Source: Acidobacteriota bacterium (GTDB lineage Bacteria; Acidobacteriota; Blastocatellia; Pyrinomonadales; Pyrinomonadaceae). Taken from it: a DNA stretch of 64,000 nucleotides. The notes under the pieces were generated by a model. It was given only the letters and a program-made list of their open reading frames with translations, was not told the origin of the DNA and searched no databases. Position numbers and translations under genes: made by a program. The stretch's first letter is position 1. Each line of letters begins with the position of its first letter. The stretch lies in the NCBI GenBank assembly GCA_019639135.1, contig JAHBSL010000011.1:80232-144231 (forward strand), read 5' to 3'. Shown one piece after another: positions 1-6,995 of this stretch.

Positions 1-106
1 CCGCTCCCGCACTTTCTCCCGTGATCACCGCCGACTGTGCCGCCGCCGCAAAAATACTCACCGTTATCACCAAGATCCCGAATACGCCCGTTTTTACCGC
101 TTTCAT
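1..106 (-). CDS. N-terminal fragment of an exported protein (cut by window edge)
   Basis: Only the first 35 codons are inside the window. The start codon follows a near-perfect ribosome binding site (AAAGGAGGATGAG directly before ATG). The peptide begins with MKAVKTG and a hydrophobic stretch of about 15 residues ending in AAAAQSA, which is a typical signal peptide with a cleavage site near residue 20-23. The mature part is missing, so no function can be given. It is divergent from the membrane protein gene that starts at 241. Confidence 0.7.
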   Translation of the reverse strand, partial: MKAVKTGVFGILVITVSIFAAAAQSAVITGESAGA

Positions 107-240
107 CTCATCCTCCTTTATTGCTCAGATTTTGCTTTAGCTTTTCCGACCGCTCTCGCGCCCTTGTTTAACTGAACGGGGCAACCCTTCAGGGCTTGCA
201 TTCTATATCAAAAAGAGTAGATTTCCGCTGGAGGATCGTG

Positions 241-909
241 ATGAATACCCGCAAAATATTCTTGAACACGCTGATCGCATCTGTTGCATTAAGCGCGGCA
301 ATCGGTATCGTCGTTATCCTCGCCGGGAGCTTCGGCGAGTTTGAGGTCCGCGTTCTGATGACCACGCTGACCGTCACCGCAACGAGCATTCTCGGTCTCG
401 CCTGCGGTGCATATTACGAGTCGGGCCGCGGCCGCCGGCTTCCGCTTGCCGGCATTGCTCTTTCCGTCATATCGGCCCTCGCACTTTTCCTCATTATCTG
501 GAATGTGCTCGATGATAACGAGACCTATATCAAATCGACGGTAACGCTGGTTATCGCGGCCATCGTCGCCTCGCACCTCTCGCTGCTCTGCCTCGCACTT
601 CTCGACCGCCGATTTGCCTGGAGCTATCCATTCGCCGCGACCTGCGACCTCCTGCTCGCAGCGATCATTCTTTACTTGATGTGGTTCGAACCGGAAGGCG
701 AGAGCGACCTCGTTTTCCGCACGATGGGCGTTCTTTCGATCCTCATCGCCGCCGTTACGGTCGTAACGCCCGTCTTTCATCGATTGAGTACCGGCGAGGA
801 TGAAGTGGAGAAGATCGACGAAGAGATCGCTGCTCTAAAACAGCGAATCGAAGAACTCGAAAAACGGAAGATCGAAACCCTCGATGACCAGTCAGAACCC
901 ACTACGTAA
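241..909 (+). CDS. Membrane protein with about six helices and a C-terminal coiled coil
   Basis: No family is recognised. The 222-residue protein has about six hydrophobic segments (roughly residues 8-30, 38-58, 67-88, 95-118, 126-146 and 158-178) followed by a charged heptad-like tail (about 185-213, rich in E, K, L and I) that should form a cytoplasmic coiled coil. I chose ATG 241 because GGAGG lies 6 bases upstream at 230-234. An in-frame ATG at 196 has no ribosome site and would add a polar leader before the first membrane segment. It ends 16 bases from the end of the convergent toxin gene. A role as a small scaffold or stress-related membrane protein is only a guess. Confidence 0.75.
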   Translation: MNTRKIFLNTLIASVALSAAIGIVVILAGSFGEFEVRVLMTTLTVTATSILGLACGAYYESGRGRRLPLAGIALSVISALALFLIIWNVLDDNETYIKSTVTLVIAAIVASHLSLLCLALLDRRFAWSYPFAATCDLLLAAIILYLMWFEPEGESDLVFRTMGVLSILIAAVTVVTPVFHRLSTGEDEVEKIDEEIAALKQRIEELEKRKIETLDDQSEPTT

Positions 910-925
910 GCGGGCAGCCAGTTCG

Positions 926-1357
926 CTAAATCGCAAGCGGATCGATCAGCTTCAGGCCTTGAAACGATCTGTAGTCTCGGTCAGTCGTTACCACTGTTGC
1001 TCCATGTTCGATCGCAAGAGCTGCAATATGCGCGTCCGCCAATCGTGCACCGGAGATTCCCGTCTCCTCAACCAACTTGCGAAATATCGCGAGATGCTCG
1101 GTGCCTGGATCGATTAGTCTCGAAACCGGGGTAGAAAGTAGCGCGTCTGCAATGTCCATTGCCTCCCGGGCGGTCAGAACATTTGGCATCACCTTGACCG
1201 TAGTCACGATTCGGATCAAGCCCATTATTGTGTGCCACGAGAAACACACCGGAGCGTTGCCGTTCATCGCAGTTTCAAGCCATCGTGCACATGACGAATG
1301 CTGGGGAGCATCCAAATTATAAGCGTAAACAAGAACGTTGATATCGGGAAAAAGCAT
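926..1357 (-). CDS. PIN-domain toxin of a VapBC-type pair
   Basis: 143 residues. PIN-domain ribonucleases of VapC type cleave RNA with a metal held by acidic residues. Visible are the N-terminal FPDINVLVYAYN (first Asp), the C-terminal LADAHIAALAIEHGA and TTDRDY blocks (further acidic residues), and the WHTIMGLIRI segment typical of the subfamily first described in mycobacteria (Trp-x-x-x-x-x-x-hydrophobic-Arg). In that segment the usual helix-3 glutamate is not obvious. The gene starts 10 bases after the antitoxin gene, so the two are cotranscribed with the antitoxin first, as expected for VapBC. RNA target unknown. Confidence 0.88.
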   Translation of the reverse strand: MLFPDINVLVYAYNLDAPQHSSCARWLETAMNGNAPVCFSWHTIMGLIRIVTTVKVMPNVLTAREAMDIADALLSTPVSRLIDPGTEHLAIFRKLVEETGISGARLADAHIAALAIEHGATVVTTDRDYRSFQGLKLIDPLAI

Positions 1358-1367
1358 ATGCTCAGGC

Positions 1368-1643
1368 TTATTTCTTTCGGCGGTCTTTTCTTATGAATTC
1401 TTCGCTATCGAGCCGTGCTACTAACTCACTCGTTTTGTCGTAATTTATGTGTTCATAAACACCAAGAGACTTGGCCATAACCTTAAAGGGCTTTCGTTTT
1501 TTCACGGCACGTGCTTCTTGATAATATCTGCCCGAGCGGATGAGATCGTTAACTGCTTCCTTAAAGGACTTTCCGCTCCCCGCCTGCATCTCATCTCGGA
1601 TCGTCTTCACTACATCGTCGTCCAATGTTATCGTCGTTCTCAT
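1368..1643 (-). CDS. VapB-type ribbon-helix-helix antitoxin
   Basis: 91 residues. The start MRTTITLDDDVVKTIRDEM is the usual strand-helix opening of small ribbon-helix-helix antitoxins, and FKEAVNDLIRSGR completes the second helix. The remaining positively charged C-terminal half (KKRKPFKV) is the part expected to wrap around the PIN toxin encoded directly downstream. Such antitoxins bind palindromes in their own promoter, and a perfect 16-base palindrome sits between the candidate -35 and -10 elements upstream (1684-1699). No clear ribosome site precedes the ATG. Confidence 0.85.
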   Translation of the reverse strand: MRTTITLDDDVVKTIRDEMQAGSGKSFKEAVNDLIRSGRYYQEARAVKKRKPFKVMAKSLGVYEHINYDKTSELVARLDSEEFIRKDRRKK

Positions 1644-1674
1644 AGTTCAATTGTAGTGATTTGATGCATTGATG

Positions 1675-1704
1675 TCTATAGAAAAGCATCATGATGCTTG
1701 ATAA
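1675..1704 (-). promoter_or_regulatory. vapBC promoter with operator palindrome between -35 and -10
   Basis: On the minus strand TTATCA (1704-1699), an 18-base spacer and TATAGA (1680-1675) form a fair sigma70 promoter 31 bases before the antitoxin ATG. The spacer contains AAGCATCATGATGCTT (1684-1699), a perfect 16-base palindrome that also touches the -35 box. This is where an autorepressing VapBC complex would be expected to bind. The palindrome also covers the last codons of queC, so it could alternatively help end queC transcription, but no T-run follows. Confidence 0.55.
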
Positions 1705-2396
1705 GATATAGGGTCTTTGATACCGGCTTGTTCGAATCCCCTAAGCCGCAGCGCGCAGGAATCGCACGTGCCGCAGGCGAGCGTTTCATTACGATAGCAG
1801 GACCAGGTGAGGTGAAACGGAGCTCCGAGTTCGATTCCTTTTTTCACGATCTGGGCCTTTGAAAGATGAATGATCGGCGTTCGAATTTCAATGTGCGTGT
1901 CGGGCTTTGTACCGGTGTTTATCGTTTGCTGAAATGCCTCGTAAAACTCCGGCCGGCAATCCGGATAACCGCTCGAATCTTCAGCAACCGCACCGATGTA
2001 GATGCTCGTCGCCCCCAGCACCTCCGCCCAGCTCGTCGCGATCGAAAGCATGTTCGCATTGCGAAACGGCACATAACTCGTCGGTATTTCCGTCGAGTCA
2101 AGATCGGCGTCCGTCACGGCAATGCCGGCATCCGTCAACGATGAACCGCCGATCTTTGCGAGGTATTCGATCGAAACATCCAGCCGTTTCGCGACGCCAA
2201 AATGATCCGCTATATCGTTGAACGCCCGCCGCTCGCGAGCCTCCGTCCGCTGGCCATATGAGATATGAAGCAACGCGAGTTCGTCGCTCTCAGCGGCAGC
2301 GATAGCCGCCGTAACGCACGAATCCATTCCTCCTGAAACGAGGACGACAGCGACGCGGCGAGTGTCGGACGCGGGGACGCGGGGATTCGGCATCAT
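1689..2396 (-). CDS. queC: 7-cyano-7-deazaguanine synthase QueC
   Basis: Converts 7-carboxy-7-deazaguanine to preQ0 using ATP and ammonia, in the cytoplasm, on the path to queuosine. The PP-loop SGGMDS lies near residues 20-25, and the zinc site is in the C-terminal part (CYRNETLACGTCDSC, four cysteines). 235 residues is a normal length. The N-terminal leader MMPNPRVPASDTRR is odd: its codons are CCCCGCGTCCCCGCGTCC, the same repeat found in quantity at 2849-2946, so the repeat seems to have grown into the start of the gene. Its ATG overlaps the TGA of the upstream four-helix-bundle gene by 4 bases. queE, the preceding enzyme, lies 1.6 kb away on the same strand. Confidence 0.95.
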   Translation of the reverse strand: MMPNPRVPASDTRRVAVVLVSGGMDSCVTAAIAAAESDELALLHISYGQRTEARERRAFNDIADHFGVAKRLDVSIEYLAKIGGSSLTDAGIAVTDADLDSTEIPTSYVPFRNANMLSIATSWAEVLGATSIYIGAVAEDSSGYPDCRPEFYEAFQQTINTGTKPDTHIEIRTPIIHLSKAQIVKKGIELGAPFHLTWSCYRNETLACGTCDSCALRLRGFEQAGIKDPISYQAS

Positions 2397-2779
2397 TTAT
2401 TTTGCTTTACCGTCCATTTCTCAGGTTCAGAATGCATCTTCGTCAATTGCCCAAGAATTAGGTCGTATCGTCCATCAAGGTCTGCAAATGTCTCGTCAGA
2501 AATATATCGACATCGTAACGAAAACTCGAGCCATACTCTTGTTTCGTCTGACTCGCTTTCTGCGTCTGAAAGCTTGCTGACAAAATGTGCCGGGTAACGA
2601 CGCTTCCTCCAAGCCTCTGCAATGTTCGCGCAGACTGCCCGCGACGAACGCCGCATCTGATCGACGAGTGAGTACTTTTCCTCCGGGGGAAAAGATCTTG
2701 ATATTTCGAAGATCCGCATCGCACATTCAAACGATGATTGGTAAACTCGCAACTCGCGATAACTCCGAATGCTTGGCAT
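2393..2779 (-). CDS. Four-helix bundle protein (rRNA intervening-sequence type)
   Basis: 128 residues, all helical in appearance. The opening SYRELRVYQSSFECAMRIFEISRSFPPEEKYSLVDQMRRSSRAVCANIAEAW is the signature layout of the small four-helix-bundle family first found in 23S rRNA intervening sequences (listed here as motif order: RELRVYQ, FPPEEKYSLVDQMRRSSRA, NIAEAW). Here the gene is not inside an rRNA gene but is a stand-alone gene coupled to queC through an ATGA overlap. The molecular function of the family is unknown. A functional link with queuosine synthesis is not implied. Confidence 0.85.
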   Translation of the reverse strand: MPSIRSYRELRVYQSSFECAMRIFEISRSFPPEEKYSLVDQMRRSSRAVCANIAEAWRKRRYPAHFVSKLSDAESESDETRVWLEFSLRCRYISDETFADLDGRYDLILGQLTKMHSEPEKWTVKQNK

Positions 2780-2848
2780 TTCGACGATTCACTCCCACGT
2801 TCTATTTGCGGGTAATTTTCCAAAGGCTTTGCATTTCTAGCTTCCAGG

Positions 2849-2946
2849 TCTCCGCGTCCCCGCGTCCCCGCGTCTCCGTGTCCCCGTGTCCCTGCGTCTC
2901 CGTGTCCCCGCGTCCCCGCGTCTCCGTGTCCCCGTGTCCCCGCGTC
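2849..2946. repeat. CCCCGCGTC/TCTCCGTGT short-unit repeat array
   Basis: About 98 bases built from alternating units CCCCGCGTC, TCTCCGTGTC and CCTGCGTC, with almost no purine except G on the plus strand. It starts 70 bases after the four-helix gene start and ends five bases before the stop codon of the beta-lactamase-like gene. Related arrays are at 26894-27027, inside nrdJ (8973-9029, opposite strand) and in the first codons of queC (2363-2390). A plus-strand reading frame through it (VSVSPRPRV repeats) is only translated repeat. Confidence 0.85.
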
Positions 2947-2950
2947 GCTT

Positions 2951-3862
2951 CTACCGCGCCAAACCTTCCTGCAAAGTTTGCGAGAGTCTCCAGATCAGCT
3001 CATTTCCCATGTCGTCCATTATGTATTGCACGACCGGCATGTCATCGACCGTTATCGCCATCGCGATGCGTCCGCGGCGTGTGTAAACTATGCCGACGTC
3101 CGAACGCAGCCGGTCGAGTGAACCTGACTTTGACGCGACCGGAACCGTGTCGAGCGAGTTACGGCCGATGCCGTCCTTGTATTGCTGCCGTTTCAGTATC
3201 GCGATCATCTCGGCCGATGCTTCCTTCGAGACGACCTCGCCTTTCTCCAGCATCTCAAGCAGCCTGACCATATCCCGCGGCGATGAACGCCCGATGCCGA
3301 AGAGCTTGTTGACCGGCTCGTCCCATGCCTTTGCGTCACCGCCGCCGCCGATCTTGCGGAGCGAGAGCGTGTCGTTCAGCCCGAGCTTTGCCATAAAGTC
3401 GTTCACCGAGTTGCTCGACACCTTGTCCAAAATGACGTTCGTCGCCGTGTTGTCCGATTGGACTATCATCAGCGTCATCGCCGTTTTCACATCTATCTTC
3501 GTGCCGTCCGTAAACTCGAAAAGAATGCCCGAACCGCCTACCTTTACTTCCTTGGTTATCTCTATCGGGTCTGCCCACGCGATCTTGCCCTCTGCGACCT
3601 GCCGAAAGACCTCGGTCATTATCGGCAGCTTGATCGTGCTCGCCGTCCGCACCTGCTCATCGGCCCGCATTCCGTATTCTTTGCCAGTGTCAAGATTCTT
3701 GGCATAGATCCAGACCTTGCCCTTAAAGTCGCCGATCTCAGCCTTGATCCGCTCATCAAGCGAAGGCCCCGCGGGGCTTCCAGCCGGCTGCGGCCTCGCT
3801 TGGGCCATCGCCGCAACCGCAACGAAGGCCAACAACACTGCAACGAAAGTGATCTTTTTCAT
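2951..3862 (-). CDS. Exported class A beta-lactamase-like serine hydrolase
   Basis: 303 residues with a signal peptide (MKKITFVAVLLAFVAVAAMAQA). The class A fold motifs are present in order: STIK (active-site Ser and Lys, within TASTIKLP), SDN (within QSDNTATN) and KSG in place of KTG (within ASKSGSLD). In the omega loop the sequence is WDEPVN where TEM-type enzymes have WEPELN, so the deacylating glutamate cannot be placed with certainty and hydrolysis of beta-lactams is not assured. The enzyme may be a true lactamase or a related D,D-peptidase-like hydrolase of the periplasm. Downstream lies the GC-rich repeat array; upstream is 164 bases with a heptamer repeat. Confidence 0.85.
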   Translation of the reverse strand: MKKITFVAVLLAFVAVAAMAQARPQPAGSPAGPSLDERIKAEIGDFKGKVWIYAKNLDTGKEYGMRADEQVRTASTIKLPIMTEVFRQVAEGKIAWADPIEITKEVKVGGSGILFEFTDGTKIDVKTAMTLMIVQSDNTATNVILDKVSSNSVNDFMAKLGLNDTLSLRKIGGGGDAKAWDEPVNKLFGIGRSSPRDMVRLLEMLEKGEVVSKEASAEMIAILKRQQYKDGIGRNSLDTVPVASKSGSLDRLRSDVGIVYTRRGRIAMAITVDDMPVVQYIMDDMGNELIWRLSQTLQEGLAR

Positions 3863-3991
3863 ATGAATATCTACCGAAGCGTCTCGAAAAAATTGTCAAT
3901 TGAAAATTGGATCATTGGAAATTGGGAGAACAAAGCGAGTTCCGGCTTTGCGATCGTCCCGCATTCGTTTTCAAAGTACGTTTCACAACTT

Positions 3992-4023
<32 letters not shown>

Positions 4024-4026
4024 GGT

Positions 4027-4740
4027 CTAAACCCCGTGAACGTCGGGCCCCCAAATGTATTTGTGAAGCTGAAGGTTGAGCCGGACCCTGATCCCGCTCG
4101 CCGCGACCGCTTCGGCGATCTCAGCCAGATTTTCGACTCCGAAGACCGGCGAGATCAAAATCTCCTTCGCTCGTTTTTCGAGATGATACTCAGCGATCAC
4201 TCCCTTCGCAAACTCCCAGTCTGCAAGATCCGCGACCACGAACTTCACCTCATCGCGGTCCGGCCGGAGCCTCTCGAGGTTTGGCCAATAATTCCGCTCG
4301 GCCTCTCCCGACCCGGGACATTTCACGTCGAGTATGACCTTCGCTCGCGGGTCGACCGGCTCGGTCGAGACATATCCGCCCGTTTCTATCAGCACCTCAT
4401 ACCCGCGGTCGCAAAGCTCGGCGATGAACGGAAATACATTCTTCTGCGCAAGCGGCTCGCCGCCCGTTACCTCAACTAGCGGACAGCCGAATTCCCCAAG
4501 CCGCTCGAAGATCTGCTCAAAGCTCATCCGCTCGCCGCCGGTGAAGGTATATTCGCTGTCGCACCAAACGCACCGCATCGGGCAGCCCGTCAGCCGCACG
4601 AAAGCGCACGGCCGCCCCGCATGCGACGACTCGCCCTGCACCGAAAGAAAGATTTCCGTGATCCGCAACTCATTGGCAGCGTTGATCCTGGACGATGCTT
4701 TTATACTGCCGTCATTCTCACTGACGGTAACTCCTGCCAT
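4027..4740 (-). CDS. queE: 7-carboxy-7-deazaguanine synthase QueE (radical SAM)
   Basis: Radical SAM enzyme that contracts the ring of 6-carboxytetrahydropterin to give 7-carboxy-7-deazaguanine, the substrate of QueC. The opening EIFLSVQGESSHAGRPCAFVRLTGC carries the substrate loop (described as FLSVQGE then AGRPCAFVRLTGC), and CPMRCVWCDS gives the CxxxCxxC cluster ligands. EVTGGEPL is the conserved GGEP block, and the C-terminus HKYIWGP is typical. 237 residues. QueE and QueC share strand and neighbourhood, but no queD or folE was seen in the window. Confidence 0.94.
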   Translation of the reverse strand: MAGVTVSENDGSIKASSRINAANELRITEIFLSVQGESSHAGRPCAFVRLTGCPMRCVWCDSEYTFTGGERMSFEQIFERLGEFGCPLVEVTGGEPLAQKNVFPFIAELCDRGYEVLIETGGYVSTEPVDPRAKVILDVKCPGSGEAERNYWPNLERLRPDRDEVKFVVADLADWEFAKGVIAEYHLEKRAKEILISPVFGVENLAEIAEAVAASGIRVRLNLQLHKYIWGPDVHGV

Positions 4741-4956
4741 TTCGCTAGTTTGCCATAAGCCGACTCTAGCACAGAACCCTGAGTCGCCATTCCCGTGTAA
4801 CTCTTCGGGCCGACCTAAGATTTCACCGTATTGCTCCGCTGCTTGGGTTTCGCTGCAAAAGGTGGACCGAAAATTCTGTTTACGGCGTTTGCTTGAGATG
4901 CTAGACTTTATTATTGAGAAGTCGTTAGATCCTTCACAGAATTTCTTGATTACCCC

Positions 4957-5754
4957 ATGAAGATCCTACTTATCAAATGCTCATTTCTGCTTTGCCTTTT
5001 CGTTCTTGCAGCCGATGCTCAGGTCAATAGGCACACGCTTCGCGAACGTTTGGTCATCCAAGATTTGTCACGAGTTGGCGCCGCTCAGGTGACATACTTG
5101 TCCATGATCGACATTGGCCAATACGCACCCTCACTCGCTCGTCTCCATGAGGTCGGTCTGATCGATGCAGCATTGGCAGGCGGTGAAAAATACGGCTATT
5201 CGTTTGCGCTTCATACCGTGATAGGTTCTCCCGGTAATCCACCAAGCTTTTCCATAAGTGCGACGCCGCGAGTTTATGGGCGACTGGGGGTTCGGTCGTT
5301 CTTCTATAGTCCTGAAGGGTTGTTTCGCGGAGGTGATCTTGGCGGGCGGCCCGCGACTGCAAATGACCCGATCCTTGAAGACGACGCTTGCACGAACGGC
5401 GGCCTCCTTTTGAACGAGCAGTGCATCATCCAGACATTGCGGATCATCGGTGGAGCACAGTTGATGTATGCAAATACCGAAGGAGCCGGTAACTTTGCGA
5501 CCCTTAGCACCCTCGGCAACATTGGGTTGTTAGACAGACGCACGGCCAGCGGAGTTCTCCGCGGATATCTACTGAGCGTTTCTTTCACAAACGCCACACC
5601 TACCGAACCGGCGAGATTCACGGTTTTTGCAGTTCCGCAGATATACGGGGCAACGGGGACTCGCTCATTCAGGATCGATACCGATAATGTACTTCGTGGA
5701 GCAGACCGACAGGGCGGCCCGGCCGCCCCGGACGACCCACCCGTAAACTATTAA
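4957..5754 (+). CDS. Secreted protein with two tandem pilin-like globular domains
   Basis: 265 residues: a signal peptide (MKILLIKCSFLLCLFVLAADAQ) and two repeats of about 110 residues (roughly 28-140 and 150-262). Each repeat has the same order of blocks: a helix ending in AAQVTY or GAQLMY, an AxLxxLxxxGLIDAALA or ATLSTLGNIGLLD segment, GYSFAL or GYLLSV, FSISATPRVYG or FTVFAVPQIYG, and GVRSFF or GTRSFRID followed by an LRGAD-type end. This is the pattern of the C-terminal globular part of type IV pilin-like proteins common in Acidobacteriota, here duplicated and without the prepilin leader and N-terminal helix. Function unknown. No ribosome site is obvious. Confidence 0.75.
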   Translation: MKILLIKCSFLLCLFVLAADAQVNRHTLRERLVIQDLSRVGAAQVTYLSMIDIGQYAPSLARLHEVGLIDAALAGGEKYGYSFALHTVIGSPGNPPSFSISATPRVYGRLGVRSFFYSPEGLFRGGDLGGRPATANDPILEDDACTNGGLLLNEQCIIQTLRIIGGAQLMYANTEGAGNFATLSTLGNIGLLDRRTASGVLRGYLLSVSFTNATPTEPARFTVFAVPQIYGATGTRSFRIDTDNVLRGADRQGGPAAPDDPPVNY

Positions 5755-5769
5755 GCTCTTGTCGTTTTT

Positions 5770-6660
5770 TTAGCCGATCGTTTCAAGCAGATTCTCAAGG
5801 TCGGCGACGGTGAGCTTGTACGTCTCATTACAAAAGCCGCAATTCATCACTGCTCCGTTATCCTCCGCCAGCATCGCCCTCACCTCGTCCTCGCCCAGAG
5901 CGGCGATCATCGACGCCGCCTTTTCAAGCGAGCAGGTACACTGAAAACTGACCGGTCGTTCGTCAAGCACCTCAAAATCGATCACGCCCAAAGCCACGCG
6001 GGCAAGGTCCTCCGGGCCGGCACCTTCTTTCACCAGCTCGGTCACATGCGGAGCCCGGCTGACCGTGTCCTCGATCATCGTCACGATGTGGTCGTTCGCA
6101 CCAGGCATCATCTGTATCAGCACACCGCCCGAGGCAGCAACGAACGGCTCCGAATTTTGGAGCAGAACGCCGAGCAGGACCGCCGAGGGGATCTGCTCGG
6201 ATTTCGCCAGATAGTAGGCAAAATCCTCGGCGATCTCGCCCGAGACGATCGGTACCGAGCCGACGTAAGGCTCCGGCCGGAAGCCGATCTCGAAACCGGC
6301 CTCGCGGATGACGACGAAAGTCCCTTCGCCAACGATCCCGCTTACGTCAAATTTTCCATTGGCTTTCGGCGGCGGCTCGGCGATCGGGTTCTTTACGAAA
6401 CCGCGAACCGTGCCGATCTTTGTCGCCTCGGCCGTGATGCCGCCGACCTCGCCGCTGCAGTCGATCTTTGCCGTCAACCGGTCAAATTCCTTTATTGTCG
6501 AACCGAGCAGCAGCGTCCCCGTAAGCATTCGCCCGAGTGCGGCGGAAACGGTAGGCGAGGTTCCGTGTCGCCGGATCGCCTCGGCAACTATGCCCGTGGT
6601 CACCGCTGAGATGACGCGGACCGTTCCATCGGCCGCCGTCGCATGTATCAACTTGTCCAT
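5770..6660 (-). CDS. hslO: Redox-regulated chaperone Hsp33
   Basis: 296 residues. Hsp33 is a cytoplasmic holdase that is switched on by oxidation when its zinc site falls apart. The N-terminal domain opens with DKLIHATAADGTVRV, and the C-terminal zinc switch is intact: CTC within FQCTCSLEK and CGFC within NCGFCNETY. The ATG is followed upstream by the nrdJ control region, from which it is divergent. It ends 15 bases from the convergent pilin-domain gene; a T-run (TTTTTT) lies between them. Confidence 0.95.
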   Translation of the reverse strand: MDKLIHATAADGTVRVISAVTTGIVAEAIRRHGTSPTVSAALGRMLTGTLLLGSTIKEFDRLTAKIDCSGEVGGITAEATKIGTVRGFVKNPIAEPPPKANGKFDVSGIVGEGTFVVIREAGFEIGFRPEPYVGSVPIVSGEIAEDFAYYLAKSEQIPSAVLLGVLLQNSEPFVAASGGVLIQMMPGANDHIVTMIEDTVSRAPHVTELVKEGAGPEDLARVALGVIDFEVLDERPVSFQCTCSLEKAASMIAALGEDEVRAMLAEDNGAVMNCGFCNETYKLTVADLENLLETIG

Positions 6661-6789
6661 TAGTTAGAGTGTCGGAAATGGCCTTTGCCAAAGTCAAACC
6701 GGCCGCCGCATGACAAGATTTTTCGGCATCGACGGAACTTAAGCTATTACATTAACTTACGGCCGCAGGTGTTGCTTTTATTGCAGTTA

Positions 6790-6805
6790 CCACAATATAT
6801 GGTGT
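6790..6805 (+). promoter_or_regulatory. Candidate NrdR box
   Basis: CCACAATATATGGTGT matches the NrdR repressor consensus ACACWATATATWGTGT at 14 of 16 positions. It lies 10 bases upstream of the -35 element of the nrdJ promoter. NrdR sites usually come in pairs about 31-33 bases apart; a weak partner (TTAC....GTGT, 6757-6772) has the right distance but only the outer bases agree. Confidence 0.6.
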
Positions 6806-6815
6806 GAAAAAGTTC

Positions 6816-6844
6816 TTGACATTACTAGATTTCGGGGTTAGGAT
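6816..6844 (+). promoter_or_regulatory. nrdJ promoter (TTGACA-17-TAGGAT)
   Basis: A consensus -35 TTGACA (6816-6821) and TAGGAT (6839-6844) are separated by 17 bases. The start codon of nrdJ is about 150 bases further on, leaving a long leader (6850-6995) in which I see no recognisable cobalamin riboswitch. Confidence 0.65.
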
Positions 6845-6995
6845 TTGAAGCACTCGGGACGAGTTCCCCTTTACGGCAATAGACCCGGCCGGCTCCGAAG
6901 CCTTTCGATCGATTTTTCCAGCTTCGCCCGCTTCGGATAGAAACTCCGGCCCAAAAGCCTTAAAATCTAACTTACGTTAAGAGGAGAAACGGAGA

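Noticed and set aside
2587..3267. 226-codon plus-strand frame with SVSPRPRV repeats
   Set aside because: It runs through the CCCCGCGTC array and antisense to two genes; no coding signal besides the repeat.
6845..6995. Cobalamin riboswitch in the nrdJ leader
   Set aside because: The B12-box core and pairing pattern could not be found by eye, so no riboswitch is claimed.
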